Below, one piece after another: positions 14,746-24,665 of a stretch of 44,690 bases of DNA. The stretch covers positions 1 to 44,690 of the forward strand of contig WANX01000112.1 of NCBI GenBank assembly GCA_015521565.1, in the 5' to 3' direction. The notes below the pieces were generated by a model. The model did not search any database. It had not been told where the DNA came from and worked only from the letters and a program-made list of their open reading frames with translations. A program made the position numbers and the translations under genes. How positions within the stretch are numbered: position 1 is the stretch's first letter; every line of letters begins with the position of its first letter. The DNA comes from Candidatus Hydrothermarchaeota archaeon (GTDB lineage: Archaea; Hydrothermarchaeota; Hydrothermarchaeia; Hydrothermarchaeales; BMS3B).

Positions 14746-15807
14746 TCATCCAACCCTGTACCTGAGTATTGCTGCAATGCCGCCCACCGCCTCGAGACGC
14801 TCCCCGGCTTCATGCTCTGTGCTCACTATGAGCACCACCGCCCTTATAGCCTTTGCGCGCTCTATCAGCTCGTCACACTCTGGATGCCTTCTCAGGAAGT
14901 TATCGCTTATTAGCAGCGTATCAACTGCGCCGTATTCTATGGCCCTGCTCACCTCGGCCATACCATAGGCGGCAAGGCCACCCTTTGCCAGTTCCTCGTA
15001 GAAGCGCTCTACCTGGGCGGTTTCCTCTGAGATACGGCTCTCCTTCAGGATACGCTCTATCACCCGGCGTCTGAGCACCTCCTGCACCGCACTCCTCCCG
15101 CCGCAGCCGGTGCCCTCGAGGTAGCAGCGCTTCGCAAGCTCCGGATAGCGCTCCTTTATCGCATTGAGCAGAGCCTCCTTCCAGAAGCCCGGACCCGCGA
15201 GCACAACCGCCTCAACATTCTCCTTATCCACCACCTCCGCTATCTTCCCGGCAACTTCTGCGTAGAACTGTTTTGCGCTCGCTTCATGCTGCTTCAAATT
15301 GCGCTTTCCCGCGATGCTGCCTGTTATCCTCGCCAGGTAGTCAACGCCATACCTCCTCACCAGTGCCAGCTCAGCCTCACCCTCTTCAACAGCTGCTATA
15401 AGCACGCGCGCTTCCCTTGCGGCCTTCTCGGCCTCTGCCAGGCGCTCCAGATGCCACCTCCGCCACTCACGCTTCTGAAGTGTCACCTCGTCTCCGGGCT
15501 TAATCTCTATCGTCTGATGAGTGCCAAAGGATATCAGGTCCTCGGGGCCGGAGAAGACTTCTCCGGTGACGCGCAGCCGCATCGCATAGCTGGAGAACTC
15601 CACCTGTTTCACCTTAATACCCAGAAACATGCGCACGCGCTCGCCCTTGTCGGCGCGCACCCGCTCCTCGTCACGCACCCTGCGGTAGGCTACACCGTAC
15701 AACAGGTCGCCTTCCTCCACAATGCTCTTCAGATACCACAGGTCGTCCACATTTTCAGGGCGGAGCTTCAATATGCCCTCCTTCAGATTGCGGTGTAGAA
15801 TCTTCAT
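14746..15807 (-). CDS. pelA: Pelota/Dom34 mRNA surveillance factor
   Basis: The 353-residue product has the three-domain pelota architecture: an Sm-like N-terminal domain (MKILHRNLKEGILKLRPENVDDLWYL), a central eRF1-like domain (KRNLKQHEA, VLAGPGFWKEAL), and a C-terminal domain with GAVDTLLISDNFLR and a final GGIAAILRYRV. With aEF1A it splits stalled ribosomes in the no-go/non-stop pathway. It lies convergent to hemE. RqcH in this window acts on the products of such splitting. Length and ends are normal for archaeal pelota. Confidence 0.95.
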   Translation of the reverse strand: MKILHRNLKEGILKLRPENVDDLWYLKSIVEEGDLLYGVAYRRVRDEERVRADKGERVRMFLGIKVKQVEFSSYAMRLRVTGEVFSGPEDLISFGTHQTIEIKPGDEVTLQKREWRRWHLERLAEAEKAAREARVLIAAVEEGEAELALVRRYGVDYLARITGSIAGKRNLKQHEASAKQFYAEVAGKIAEVVDKENVEAVVLAGPGFWKEALLNAIKERYPELAKRCYLEGTGCGGRSAVQEVLRRRVIERILKESRISEETAQVERFYEELAKGGLAAYGMAEVSRAIEYGAVDTLLISDNFLRRHPECDELIERAKAIRAVVLIVSTEHEAGERLEAVGGIAAILRYRVG

Positions 15808-15933
15808 CGCCTTAGAATAGGCGCAGAGTTAGATAAAGGTAGCGACTAATAGCACGGCTGGCCTGCAACTCTCCAATGGGAGCACTCAACCGGGGTGCAG
15901 CGCTTTACCTCGTTATGCTTCCGGTGTAATTGG

Positions 15934-17142
15934 ATGCCTCTCAAGCCTGTTTCTGTAATGTGGGAGTCTACCATAGCCTGCGGCCTTGCGTGCAGACACT
16001 GCAAGGCGAGTGCCCGCAGGGAGCGTGACCCCCGGGAGCTCACCACAGAGGAGAGCTGCGCCTTTATTGACCAGATAGCGGGATTCCGCAGACCCTATCC
16101 GGTGCTGCGAATCACAGGCGGCAACGCTCTCAGAAGGGACGACATCTTCGATATAATACGCTACGCCAAGGATGCGGGATTAAAGGTTACAGTAGCACCC
16201 AGCACCACCCCCCTGCTGAACAGAAAGAATATAGAGAAGCTGAAGCGTGCTGGCTGTGATATCGTGGCAATGAGCATCGACGGTGCCACGCCGGAGCAGC
16301 ACGATGCTTTTCGTGGGGTGAAGGGAACCTTCCACAGACTGGTCAGGGCAACCAGGATAATGCAGGAGCTCCGTCTGCCTTTCCGCCTCCTGACAACTGT
16401 TACAACACACAATGTGCGCGAGCTGCCTGAGATTATGTTCCTCTCAAAGAGACTGGGCGCAATAGGCTGGTACCTGTACATGCTCATACCCACGGGCAGG
16501 GCCTCCGAGGAGCTGTCGCTTTCGCCGGAGGAGTACGAGGATGTGTTCCACTTTATCTATGATGCCATGCGCCTCCCCCTCCTTGCCGTAAATGCCATCG
16601 CCGGAAGTGAGCCCTACCGCCGCGTTGCTGTGATGCGCTACCTGGCTGAAAGGGAAATGCTTGACAGAAGTGCGCTGAAGCAGGGAGAACTTTATTCGCT
16701 GCTGAGCCGAAAGCTAAGCAGGCTCGCGAGAGAGGCGAGGGTGGAGGAGGCGGAGGTTGTTGAGGTGAGCTATTCCTCAAAGGACTCCAGCATCTTCGGC
16801 AAGGGGATATTCGTAGCGCACACTGGCGAAATATACCCCAGCAGCTTTATGCCGGTTACCCTTGGCAATGTACGCGAGGATTCGCTTGAGGAGGTGTACA
16901 CCGGTTCAGAAGTGCTCAAAGCAATGCACGACGCGAGCAGGCTCAGGGGCAGATGCGGAATCTGCGAATTCAACGACATATGCAGGGGTTCTCGCTCAAG
17001 GGCGTATGCGGTCACCGGCGACTATCTGGCGGAGGACCCATACTGCGCATACTCTCCTGGCAGTGTTGAGCTCCCGCCTGTGGACAAGGAGGCGATACTC
17101 AACCAGCTGAGGATTACCAATTTCTCAAGGAGAGTTGGCTGA
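15934..17142 (+). CDS. Radical SAM/SPASM protein, heme-biosynthesis (AhbD/NirJ-like) type
   Basis: The 402-residue product has the radical SAM motif CGLACRHC at residues 16-23 after MWESTIA. A C-terminal SPASM-like cysteine set follows: CGICEFNDICRG, then YCAYSP. Its overall sequence recalls the TIGR04053 group, kin of AhbC/AhbD/NirJ. The SAM-binding GGE-type motif reads TGGNAL rather than TGGDPL or TGGEP. Heme synthase (AhbD-like) activity or modification of a peptide are both possible. The ATG at 15934 is preferred; a GTG at 15895 adds residues unlike the family. hemE lies 1.2 kb upstream with pelota between. Confidence 0.7.
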   Translation: MPLKPVSVMWESTIACGLACRHCKASARRERDPRELTTEESCAFIDQIAGFRRPYPVLRITGGNALRRDDIFDIIRYAKDAGLKVTVAPSTTPLLNRKNIEKLKRAGCDIVAMSIDGATPEQHDAFRGVKGTFHRLVRATRIMQELRLPFRLLTTVTTHNVRELPEIMFLSKRLGAIGWYLYMLIPTGRASEELSLSPEEYEDVFHFIYDAMRLPLLAVNAIAGSEPYRRVAVMRYLAEREMLDRSALKQGELYSLLSRKLSRLAREARVEEAEVVEVSYSSKDSSIFGKGIFVAHTGEIYPSSFMPVTLGNVREDSLEEVYTGSEVLKAMHDASRLRGRCGICEFNDICRGSRSRAYAVTGDYLAEDPYCAYSPGSVELPPVDKEAILNQLRITNFSRRVG

Positions 17143-17144
17143 GT

Positions 17145-18314
17145 TTACTTTCTCCTCCCTGCGAGCGGGGAAAGTGCGGCGAGAAGGAACACCGCGGCCG
17201 AGCAGAAAATTAAAGGTGCTGCACGTGCGTCCAATCCAGCCAGCACTTCAAAGGCATCATAGACGTAGCCTGCTGCAAGTGGAAACACAACTGCGCCGGC
17301 GCTGGAGAGGGTGTTGGAGAGTCCCACGACGCTTCCTGCACGGCTGGATGTGCCAGCCACGGCGATGCTTCGGGTTAGCGGAAGGGCCGCCTTTACAGAC
17401 ACCAGTACCAGAGCAAGGGATAGCACGACCGCCGGGGTGCTGGTAGAGGCCGCAAGGGAAAGCAGACCGCCTGAAAGCAGAAGCAGAGTCAGAGCAAGAA
17501 CCCTGCGGATGCCGAATCTGTCTGCCAGAAGGCCCGAGAGGATGCCGCTGAGGCTTGCCAGAAGGGTTGCCAGGGTTAGCGCATATCCAAGCTCAGACCT
17601 GGACATACCCTGAACCTCCCTGAGAAAGATGTAGAGGTACTCGTTCATCAGCCCCATGGCACCGCCTGTGACAAAGGAAATCCCCATTATCCAGATAGCG
17701 AGGGGCGGAAGAGAGCTGAGGCATGTGCCTCCACCGCTCTGCGGTGAATATTCTGAAAGGATGCGGGAGGAAAACAGCAGGACCGCCACCACTGCGGAGA
17801 GCGCATACAGGACGAAGCCCGTGAGTATGAGCTGTGTGCTGTTCAGTGGCAGGAGACCATAAAGGGCATAGCCTGTGCCCGAGCCCAGGGCACCGAGGGT
17901 GAAGTAGGTGCCCAGGTAGGAGCCTCTTTTCTTCTCCGGTGCGGAGAAGCCCACAATAACCTGCAGCGTGGGCCAGAGGATGCCCGAGAAGAAGCCGTGC
18001 AAGGCACTGAGCAGCACCGCCAGAATTGCTTCTGGTGCAAAAGCGTAGGCGAGGGCTATCACAGATATCGGGAAGAGGGCAAGCCGCGCAATTTTTCCCC
18101 TAACCCCCGGTGTTCTATCTCCGGCGAAGCCGGCGAGGGGTGCGGCGAGGGCACGCGCTGCCATAAAGGCAGAGGTGAGCGCTGTTACCTCAAGTGCAGT
18201 GGCGTGCAGCTCGTCTCTGAGTTTAAGTGCGAGCGCGGGTTTGATCAGGTAGAAGGCGGCGCTTGCGATGAACACCACGAGAAAGCCTCCCATCAGTGTG
18301 CGCCGGTCGCTCAT
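17145..18314 (-). CDS. MFS transporter
   Basis: The 389-residue product reads as 12 membrane helices. LAGFAGDRTPGVRGK fills the loop after helix 2 and GLLADRFGIRR is its repeat after helix 8. Helix 5 holds GALGSGTGYALYG. It is paralogous in layout to the other MFS gene of the window but not close to it. Substrate unknown. Its stop lies two bases from that of the convergent radical SAM gene. A TATA-like GATATAAC at 18337-18348 places the transcription start at the ATG (18314), so it is probably leaderless. Confidence 0.85.
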   Translation of the reverse strand: MSDRRTLMGGFLVVFIASAAFYLIKPALALKLRDELHATALEVTALTSAFMAARALAAPLAGFAGDRTPGVRGKIARLALFPISVIALAYAFAPEAILAVLLSALHGFFSGILWPTLQVIVGFSAPEKKRGSYLGTYFTLGALGSGTGYALYGLLPLNSTQLILTGFVLYALSAVVAVLLFSSRILSEYSPQSGGGTCLSSLPPLAIWIMGISFVTGGAMGLMNEYLYIFLREVQGMSRSELGYALTLATLLASLSGILSGLLADRFGIRRVLALTLLLLSGGLLSLAASTSTPAVVLSLALVLVSVKAALPLTRSIAVAGTSSRAGSVVGLSNTLSSAGAVVFPLAAGYVYDAFEVLAGLDARAAPLIFCSAAVFLLAALSPLAGRRK

Positions 18315-18391
18315 AAGCCAGGATTATCTCTGGAGGTTATATCTTTTCTCCCGGAGCACAATTTGCGTAGGTTAATCCTTTCCATTAGCCC

Positions 18392-18997
18392 ATGCCGCGA
18401 TGTGCGGGCAGCTGTATAACAGCCGTTATATTCGACCTGGATGGTACACTGGTGGACTTTAATCTGGATATTAAGCGCATTAAAAGGGAGCTCTTTGGCT
18501 TCAACTCCACCGAACCCCTGCTGGAGACGATCTCAGCGCTGCCTCCTGAGGAAAAAAGAAGGGCGCTCGCGAGATTGGTGGAGCATGAGGTGAGCGCAGC
18601 AAGGAGGACGGAGCTGATAAAGGGCGCACGGGAGGTTGTGCAGTGGCTGCGCTCCCGGGGTGTTGCCCTCGCCCTTGCTACCAGAAACTGCAGGCGAGCC
18701 TGGAGGGAGGTGGAAAAGCGCCACGGGCTCGTATTCGATGCTGTCATAACCCGGGAGGACGCTGAACCAAAGCCCTCTCCGGAGCAATTTCTGCTCGCTC
18801 TCAGACTTCTCAGGGTTAGGCCGGAGAATGCTCTGGCAGTGGGCGACCACGCCTTCGACTACCTTGCGGCAAGAAGGGCAGGGATTAGAATAGCCCTGCT
18901 TCCCGGCAGGTTTTCAAGGGAGTACCTGAGCAGGGCGGACTTCGTGCTCAGGAGTTTAAAGGACCTGGAAGGGGTGGTACTGGAGTCATGCGATTAA
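18392..18997 (+). CDS. HAD-superfamily phosphatase
   Basis: The 201-residue product has HAD motif I AVIFDLDGTLVDFN near residue 12, motif II LALATRN, motif III lysine in DAEPKPSPEQF, and motif IV VGDHAFDYLAARRAG. A helical cap lies between motifs I and II, as in the phosphoglycolate phosphatase-like group (subfamily IA). It should hydrolyse a small phosphate ester; the substrate is unknown. It overlaps the dtdA start by ten bases, so the two are coupled. Confidence 0.88.
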   Translation: MPRCAGSCITAVIFDLDGTLVDFNLDIKRIKRELFGFNSTEPLLETISALPPEEKRRALARLVEHEVSAARRTELIKGAREVVQWLRSRGVALALATRNCRRAWREVEKRHGLVFDAVITREDAEPKPSPEQFLLALRLLRVRPENALAVGDHAFDYLAARRAGIRIALLPGRFSREYLSRADFVLRSLKDLEGVVLESCD

Positions 18998-20256
18998 TAG
19001 TCACTTCCCAGCGAGATGTGGCTGGAAGAAATATATTCCGCGTATTCAGGGAGGAGATGGGCTTCTCAGAAGCCGGAGAGTTTGAGGGCATGCCCCTGCT
19101 GAAAAAGGGCAAGGTTGCTGCCATAGCGACTCGGGAGAGGCAGACAGAGGCAGAGCACCTGGATGAGCATTTCCCCGGGGCGGAGTACTACGTATTTGCC
19201 ACCCGTCACAAGGCTGTTGCAGAGAGAAAGACACTGACGGTGCACGTAACGGGAAATCTGGGAAGGGAGGCGAAGGTGGGAGGTTCGCCCGGAACACTTG
19301 CCCGTGCCCACCCGAGCGCCATGAAGGCTGCGCTGCTTGCGCTGGAACGTGAGAGGAGAAATCTGAACCTTGAGTATGGGGTGTCCTTCGAGGCCACACA
19401 CCACGGACCAACCGGACTGGAAAAGCCGGTGCTTTTCGTGGAGGTTGGCTCCACAGAGAGGGAGTGGAGGGACATGCGCGCTGTTCGCGCCGTAGCAAGG
19501 GCAGCACTCGAGGCTGCGCTCTGCGAGCGAAGTTATGAAGCCTGTGTTGGCGTAGGAGGAACACATTACGCACCGCGCCACACGGAGCTGGCGCTTCAAA
19601 CGCAGTACGCTGTGGGACACATAATACCGAGCTATGCGATACCTGAGCTCAGTGCCCGGGTTTTTGAGCAGGCTGTGCAGAAAAGCGGTGCGCGCTTTGT
19701 CTATCTGGACTGGAAGGGCATGAAGCGGGAGGAGAGGGCTCGTGTCCTTGCACTTGCGGAGGAGCTTGGCATACCTGTCAGGCGCAGACGCCAGCTTGAG
19801 AGGAGGGATGGGGATTACACACCAATTAAAGCCGACCTTAACCTTCTCAGAGCTGCGGAGAAGCTCAATTCGAGGCGGATGAAGCGGGTGCTCAGCTCTC
19901 TGGGCGTAGTCGCTGAGCGCGACAGAAGCGGTTCACTAAAAAGGCTGCTTGCAAAGCGCGATGTGGGGGAGGAGATTGTGAGCGCGTGCGTTGATATCCT
20001 TTTAGCCAGAGGCGAACTCTGCCTCAGGGGCAGAGAGCTTGTGCTGACTTACACCTCCTTTGACCCGGAGAAGGCGTCGCGGCTTGGTCTCAGGCCAGGG
20101 CCGGAGTACGCGAGGCTCAGGAGGGGCGAGAGTGTTGCTGTTGGCGGGCGAAAAATAACACCGGAGATGGTGCTCTCCAGGAGGGAAATCCGCATACCAA
20201 TAGCGGAGCCCGGTACGCTGGAAGTGCTGAGGAAAACGTTTAAATATCCAGGGTAG
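18988..20256 (+). CDS. dtdA: D-aminoacyl-tRNA deacylase, archaeal DtdA
   Basis: The first 270 or so residues of this 422-residue product match archaeal/plant DTD2: [53 protein letters not shown] and [12 protein letters not shown]. The enzyme removes D-amino acids mischarged onto tRNA. A C-terminal extension of about 150 residues includes an acidic/basic helical part and ends with [20 protein letters not shown], then RKITPEMVL. That end resembles the GPxxGxLxxGexV segment of RNase Z-like proteins and occurs in longer archaeal DtdA forms. It follows the HAD gene with overlap and precedes ftsZ. Confidence 0.92.
   Translation: MRLIVTSQRDVAGRNIFRVFREEMGFSEAGEFEGMPLLKKGKVAAIATRERQTEAEHLDEHFPGAEYYVFATRHKAVAERKTLTVHVTGNLGREAKVGGSPGTLARAHPSAMKAALLALERERRNLNLEYGVSFEATHHGPTGLEKPVLFVEVGSTEREWRDMRAVRAVARAALEAALCERSYEACVGVGGTHYAPRHTELALQTQYAVGHIIPSYAIPELSARVFEQAVQKSGARFVYLDWKGMKREERARVLALAEELGIPVRRRRQLERRDGDYTPIKADLNLLRAAEKLNSRRMKRVLSSLGVVAERDRSGSLKRLLAKRDVGEEIVSACVDILLARGELCLRGRELVLTYTSFDPEKASRLGLRPGPEYARLRRGESVAVGGRKITPEMVLSRREIRIPIAEPGTLEVLRKTFKYPG
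20238..20246 (+). promoter_or_regulatory. TATA box of ftsZ, inside the end of dtdA
   Basis: GTTTAAATA lies within the last codons of dtdA, about 45 bases before the ftsZ TTG. It allows a short leader holding AGGAGG at 20273-20278. That ribosome site, seven bases from TTG 20286, decides the ftsZ start. Confidence 0.5.
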
Positions 20257-20285
20257 CCATTCATAATCCAGCAGGAGGAATTGAT

Positions 20286-21407
20286 TTGGACAGCATCATT
20301 GAGGAGGCCATGAAGCGCGTAAATGAGGTTAATCACAGGAATGCATCAGTTATAAATAGGACAGGGATAGACGAGGAGCTTCAGAATATACTTTCACAGA
20401 CAAAGGCAAGAATTGTGGTCGTGGGAACAGGGGGTGCGGGAAACAACACAATGACCCGCCTGATGGAGGTGGGCATCGAAGGGGCAGAGACTGTGGCTAT
20501 AAACACCGACGCCCAGGACCTGCTCAACACCATGGCGCACAGAAAGCTGCTGATAGGGAAGGAGCTGACGGGCGGCCTTGGCGCAGGTTCTGTCCCCCAG
20601 ATTGGCGAAGAGGCTGCGAAGGAGAGCGAACAGGACATTAAGGAGGTGCTGGAGGGCGCAGATATAGTGTTTATAACCTGCGGTCTTGGAGGGGGTACGG
20701 GCACGGGGAGTGCACCGGTTATAGCGAACATCTCCCAGAAACTGGGCGCACTTACCGTGGCCATTGTCACCTTTCCCTTCGCCATGGAGGGTATGCGCAG
20801 GCGCAGCAACGCCGAGATGGGTCTGGAGAAGCTGCGCAGGGAGACTGATACAGTGATAGTTATACCCAACGACAAGCTTCTTGAGATAGCGCCCAACCTT
20901 CCCCTTCCAGCCGCCTTCAAGGTGGCCGATGAGATTCTTGTGCGCGCCGTTAAGGGCATCGCAGAGCTTATAACAAAGCCCGGACTTATAAATCTGGACT
21001 TCGCAGATGTGCGCGCGGTGATGGAGGGCGGCGGCGTTGCGATGATAGGAATGGGCGAAAGCGACACAGAAAACAGAGCCGTGGAGGCGATAGAGAAGGC
21101 GATTAACAGCCCGCTGCTCAATGTGGACATAACCGGTGCAAAGGGTGCGCTCATCAATGTGGTGGGCGGCGAAGACCTGACGCTTGCCGAGGCTCAGCAG
21201 GTGGTACAGGTGGTCTCAGAGCGTCTTGACCCGCGGGCAAATATCATCTGGGGTGCCCAGATAGAGGATGACCTGAAGGGTGTGCTGAGGGTGATGCTGG
21301 TCGTGACCGGGGTGCGTTCAAAGCAGATTCTGGGCTCGGAGGGCTTCGCAGAAGAGCCTGCGGAGGAGGATTTGAAGTCGAAGCTTGGAATAGATTTCCT
21401 GGACTGA
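20286..21407 (+). CDS. ftsZ: Cell division GTPase FtsZ (FtsZ1 type)
   Basis: The 373-residue product has [15 protein letters not shown] near residue 46, the tubulin signature [10 protein letters not shown] at 135-144, NTDAQDL and the T7-loop region [11 protein letters not shown]. An N-terminal extension of about 40 residues precedes the GTPase domain. It polymerises with GTP into the division ring. It starts the archaeal cluster ftsZ-secE-spt5-L11-L1-L10-P1. The C-terminus is short ([13 protein letters not shown]), a conserved tail in euryarchaeal FtsZ1. It uses TTG as start. Confidence 0.96.
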   Translation: MDSIIEEAMKRVNEVNHRNASVINRTGIDEELQNILSQTKARIVVVGTGGAGNNTMTRLMEVGIEGAETVAINTDAQDLLNTMAHRKLLIGKELTGGLGAGSVPQIGEEAAKESEQDIKEVLEGADIVFITCGLGGGTGTGSAPVIANISQKLGALTVAIVTFPFAMEGMRRRSNAEMGLEKLRRETDTVIVIPNDKLLEIAPNLPLPAAFKVADEILVRAVKGIAELITKPGLINLDFADVRAVMEGGGVAMIGMGESDTENRAVEAIEKAINSPLLNVDITGAKGALINVVGGEDLTLAEAQQVVQVVSERLDPRANIIWGAQIEDDLKGVLRVMLVVTGVRSKQILGSEGFAEEPAEEDLKSKLGIDFLD

Positions 21408-21411
21408 TAGT

Positions 21412-21612
21412 ATGCAGGCTGCAGTGACCCAGAAGCTGAGGTTTGGTGAAAAGGTAAAGGAATGGCAGCGGGTAATAAAGCTGTCGCGCAAGCCGAGGAA
21501 AAACGAGTATCTGAGTGTTGCCAAGGTAACAGGGGCAGGAATGATTCTGGTGGGAACGCTGGCATTTATTCTGCGCCTCATTATCCATGTGGCGAGTTCT
21601 CTTGTCAAGTAA
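21412..21612 (+). CDS. secE: Protein translocase subunit SecE (Sec61 gamma)
   Basis: This 66-residue protein has an amphipathic N-terminal helix with WQRVIKLSRKPRKNEYLSVAKVTG and a single membrane helix AGMILVGTLAFILRLIIHVA at the C-terminus, as in Sec61 gamma. It clamps the SecY channel. It starts at ATG 21412, four bases after ftsZ, and precedes spt5, the normal archaeal order. Confidence 0.92.
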   Translation: MQAAVTQKLRFGEKVKEWQRVIKLSRKPRKNEYLSVAKVTGAGMILVGTLAFILRLIIHVASSLVK

Positions 21613-21634
21613 GTTTGCTCCCGTTAGGCAAAAA

Positions 21635-21643
21635 GTTTATATA
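21635..21643 (+). promoter_or_regulatory. TATA box of spt5 and the stalk operon
   Basis: GTTTATATA lies about 60 bases before the spt5 ATG, in the gap after secE. It would start a transcript covering spt5-L11-L1-L10-P1 with a leader of about 30 bases, separate from the ftsZ promoter. Confidence 0.6.
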
Positions 21644-21699
21644 GAATAAGGTCCCCACACTACCTAATCTGTTTTTAAATTTTTAATCCGGTGAAGGTC

Positions 21700-22170
21700 A
21701 TGGATTCTAAGATTTACGCGGTTCGCACAACAATAGGGCAGGAGAGAAACGTAGCAGACATGATGAGCGCCAGGATAGAGAAGGAGGGGTTTGAAGTTTA
21801 TGCGGTGCTTGTGCCGCACGACATCAGGGGGTACATCCTGGTGGAGGCAAAGGACAGGACAGAGATAGAGAAGGCGCTGCGCGGCGTAGCCCACAACAAG
21901 GGTATTGTGGCGGGGGAAATTCCAATAGCTGATGTGGAGAGGTTCTTTGAACCCAAGCCGATGGTGACCAAAGTGGAGCAGGGTGACATAGTGGAGCTTA
22001 TAAGCGGTCCGTTCAAGGGAGAAAAGGCACGGGTTGTCAGAGTGGACCTGAAGAAGGAGGAGATTACAGTAGAGCTTTTCGAAGCTACTGTGCCCATACC
22101 TGTGACTGTGAAGGGCGAGAGCATCAAGGTGATACGAAAGGAGGCGTCGGAAAGTGAAGCAGGTGGTTGA
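21700..22170 (+). CDS. spt5: Transcription elongation factor Spt5 (NusG homologue)
   Basis: The 156-residue product has an NGN domain ([18 protein letters not shown] to about residue 80) and a KOW domain beginning [18 protein letters not shown]. With Spt4 it binds the RNA polymerase clamp and raises processivity; the KOW domain can contact the ribosome. ATG 21700, with GGTGAAG upstream, is preferred to a GTG nine bases earlier. Its last 17 bases overlap the L11 gene, so the two are coupled. Confidence 0.95.
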   Translation: MDSKIYAVRTTIGQERNVADMMSARIEKEGFEVYAVLVPHDIRGYILVEAKDRTEIEKALRGVAHNKGIVAGEIPIADVERFFEPKPMVTKVEQGDIVELISGPFKGEKARVVRVDLKKEEITVELFEATVPIPVTVKGESIKVIRKEASESEAGG

Positions 22171-22633
22171 GAGTCTCGTTGAGGGCGGCAAAGCATCGCC
22201 GGGTCCACCTCTCGGTCCGGCACTGGGTCCGCTTGGCGTAAACATCTCCGCAGTGGTGGCGGCGATCAATGAGAAGACCAGGGACTTCGCCGGCATGAAG
22301 GTTCCGGTCAGGGTTATTGTTGATCCGAAAACCAAGTCCTTTGAGATAGAGGTGGGCACGCCGCCTACGAGTGCGCTCATAATTAAAGAGCTGGGAATCG
22401 AGAAGGGCTCCAGCGATGCCAGGGCGAATATAGTGGGCAATCTGAGTATGGAGCAGGCGGTTAAGATAGCCAGGATGAAGCGCGACGGCATGCTGGCAGC
22501 TGATTTGAAGGCAGCCACCAAGGAGGTGCTCGGCACCTGCGTATCCATGGGTGTGAGCGTGGAGGGCAAGCCGGCTAAGGAGGTGCAGCGGGAGATAGAC
22601 GAGGGCAAGTACGACCACCTGTTTGAGGGGTGA
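22154..22633 (+). CDS. rpl11: Ribosomal protein uL11
   Basis: The 159-residue product shows the proline-rich N-terminal [21 protein letters not shown], the site of antibiotic and factor contacts, and the RNA-binding C-terminal domain with [14 protein letters not shown] and [12 protein letters not shown]. It forms the stalk base with L10 and binds the GTPase-centre of 23S rRNA. It starts with GTG at 22154 inside the end of spt5. Confidence 0.96.
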   Translation: MKQVVESLVEGGKASPGPPLGPALGPLGVNISAVVAAINEKTRDFAGMKVPVRVIVDPKTKSFEIEVGTPPTSALIIKELGIEKGSSDARANIVGNLSMEQAVKIARMKRDGMLAADLKAATKEVLGTCVSMGVSVEGKPAKEVQREIDEGKYDHLFEG

Positions 22634-22637
22634 AAGG

Positions 22638-23285
22638 ATGGCGATTACTGCAGAGAAGATTGTTAGGGCTGTAGCAGAGGCCAGGAAGGCCTCGAAGAAG
22701 CGCAACTTCACCCAGAGCTTTGACCTGGCGATAAATCTGCGCGATGTGGACATGTCAAAGCCAGAGAACCGCATCACAGAGGAGGTGGTGCTCCCGAAGG
22801 GCAGGGGAAAGCCGGTCAGGGTGGCCGTTATCGCGGGCGACGAACTTGCGCTCGCCGCCAGGGAGCATGCTGACCTGGTGATTACCAGGGAGGAGCTCGA
22901 GGAGATTGCCAAGGACAGGAAGAAAGCGAAAAAGCTTGCCAACGATATCGACTTCTTTATCGCGCAGGCGGAGCTCATGCCCGTGATAGGCAGATTTCTT
23001 GGCCCGGTGCTCGGCCCTCGGGGAAAGATGCCCAAGCCGGTGCCGCCCAACGCGCCAATAGCGGCGATAGTGGAGCGGCTGCGGAGAACTGCGAGGCTGC
23101 GCACAAAGGACAAGCCGGTGATACATGTCGCCGTGGGAAGTGAGGAGATGAGCGACGAAGAGGTTGCCCAGAACATAGAGGCGGTGCTATCCCATCTGGA
23201 GAGGAAGCTGGAAAAAGGGCTGGGGAATATAAAGAGCGTTTATGTGAAAACCACCATGGGGCCCAGCGTGCAGGTGGAGGTCTGA
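22638..23285 (+). CDS. rpl1: Ribosomal protein uL1
   Basis: The 215-residue product has the L1 features [40 protein letters not shown] and KPVPPNAPI, then a closing [15 protein letters not shown]. It binds the L1 stalk of 23S rRNA. In methanogens L1 also represses translation of its own mRNA near the start of its gene; I did not model such a site here. The ATG at 22638, with GAAAGG upstream, gives the normal length. Confidence 0.96.
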   Translation: MAITAEKIVRAVAEARKASKKRNFTQSFDLAINLRDVDMSKPENRITEEVVLPKGRGKPVRVAVIAGDELALAAREHADLVITREELEEIAKDRKKAKKLANDIDFFIAQAELMPVIGRFLGPVLGPRGKMPKPVPPNAPIAAIVERLRRTARLRTKDKPVIHVAVGSEEMSDEEVAQNIEAVLSHLERKLEKGLGNIKSVYVKTTMGPSVQVEV

Positions 23286-23288
23286 AGG

Positions 23289-24308
23289 ATGCGCACCTCT
23301 GGCACAGTTCCGAAGTGGAAACTGGAAAAGGTTGAGGAGCTGAGCAGGCTTATCAGGGAATACCCCGTGGTGGGGATAGTCAACATGGAGAACATTCCGG
23401 CGAGGACGCTCCAGAAGATGCGTGCCAAGCTGCGCGGTGAGGTTCTTATCAAGATGTCAAAGAAGTCCATAATGCAGCACGCCATTGAGAAGGCAGCGAG
23501 GGAGGAGAAGAGCATCGCAGGTTTGAAGGACAGGCTGCGGGGTCAGCCCGCTTTCATCTTTTCAAAGATGAATCCCTTCAAGCTCTACAAGATTCTGGAG
23601 GAGAACAAGGTTCCGGCGCCTGCAAAGCCAAACAGCATTGCGCCGCGTGACATTGTCGTGCCGAAGGGAGAAACCCCCTTCTCTCCAGGCCCCCTGCTGG
23701 GCGAGCTTCAGGCGCTGGGTATACAGACTGAGATAAAAGGCGGTAAGATAGCCGTAAAGAAGGATACTGTCGTAGCCAGGGAAGGCGAGGTGATAGATGC
23801 GAAGCTCGCAAACATCCTGAGCCGCCTCGGAATAGAGCCCATGGAGGTGGGCCTCGACCTGATAGCAGCCTACGAGGCGGGGACTGTGTTTCTGCCAGAG
23901 GTGCTTCGCGTCGATGAGGAGGAACTCAGGGGCCAGCTCGCCCTCGCCTACATGCAGGCGGTGAACCTGAGCGTTAACTCTGGCTTCCTCACCAGGGAGA
24001 CGGCTCCCATTGCAATTGCAAAGGCGTACCGCGAGGCTCTTGCGCTTGCCGTTGAGGCGGCGATACCTGAGCCAGGAGCTGTGGAAAGGCTCCTCACAAA
24101 GGCCCACTTGCAGATGTTATCCTTGGCGACTAAGCTCGACGACTCTGCGCTGGACGATGAGCTGAGGCAGAGTCTCAGCTCTGCAGCAGCATCAGCCAGC
24201 GAGAAGCCAGTGAAGGAGAAGAAGGCAAAGGAAGAGCCGGAGGAAGAAAAAGAGAAGGAGCCAGACGAGGAGGAAGCCGCCGCAGGTTTAGGAGCACTTT
24301 TCGGATAA
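23289..24308 (+). CDS. rpl10: Ribosomal protein uL10 (P0)
   Basis: The 339-residue product has an rRNA-binding N-terminal domain ([20 protein letters not shown]), the archaeal insertion domain, a long helical spine binding P1 dimers, and a charged hinge [20 protein letters not shown]. It ends in GLGALFG, the same tail as P1, which recruits translation factors. It starts three bases after L1. Confidence 0.96.
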   Translation: MRTSGTVPKWKLEKVEELSRLIREYPVVGIVNMENIPARTLQKMRAKLRGEVLIKMSKKSIMQHAIEKAAREEKSIAGLKDRLRGQPAFIFSKMNPFKLYKILEENKVPAPAKPNSIAPRDIVVPKGETPFSPGPLLGELQALGIQTEIKGGKIAVKKDTVVAREGEVIDAKLANILSRLGIEPMEVGLDLIAAYEAGTVFLPEVLRVDEEELRGQLALAYMQAVNLSVNSGFLTRETAPIAIAKAYREALALAVEAAIPEPGAVERLLTKAHLQMLSLATKLDDSALDDELRQSLSSAAASASEKPVKEKKAKEEPEEEKEKEPDEEEAAAGLGALFG

Positions 24309-24321
24309 TGGAGGTGAAGAG

Positions 24322-24642
24322 ATGGAGTATGTTTACGCTGCCATGCTTCTCCATGCTGCAGGGCAGGAGATAAACGAGGAGAACATCAAGGCGGTGCTGA
24401 GTTCGGCCAAGATAGAGGTGGACGAGGCCCGCGTGAAGGCACTCGTAGCCGCGCTTGAGGGCGTGGACATAGATGAGGCCATAAAACAGGCGGCTGTGGC
24501 TGCGCCGGCAGCGGCGCCTGCGGCAGCTGCAGCGGCTCCTGAGGAGGCTCCTGCAGAGGAGGAGAAGAAGGAGGAGAAGAAGGAAGAAGAGGAGCCAAGC
24601 GAGGAGGAGGCCCTGGAAGGTCTCGGTGCTCTGTTTGGCTGA
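24322..24642 (+). CDS. rpl12: Ribosomal stalk protein P1 (archaeal L12)
   Basis: The 106-residue product has the helical dimerisation domain [20 protein letters not shown], an Ala/Pro hinge, a Glu/Lys-rich stretch and the conserved tail [11 protein letters not shown]. Several dimers load onto L10. GAGGTG lies just before ATG 24322. A T-rich run follows the stop (TTTTCCTCTTCTCTTTTG), a likely end of the ribosomal operon. Confidence 0.95.
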   Translation: MEYVYAAMLLHAAGQEINEENIKAVLSSAKIEVDEARVKALVAALEGVDIDEAIKQAAVAAPAAAPAAAAAAPEEAPAEEEKKEEKKEEEEPSEEEALEGLGALFG

Positions 24643-24665
24643 TTTTCCTCTTCTCTTTTGTTTTT
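24643..24665 (+). terminator. T-rich run after the ribosomal operon
   Basis: A pyrimidine-rich tract with several T clusters follows the P1 stop and reaches into the end of the convergent membrane-protein gene. Archaeal RNA polymerase ends at such tracts without needing a hairpin. Confidence 0.45.

Noticed and set aside
22124-23176. A 350-codon minus-strand frame opposite L11 and L1
   Set aside because: It is a Ser/Leu-rich shadow of two certain ribosomal protein genes.
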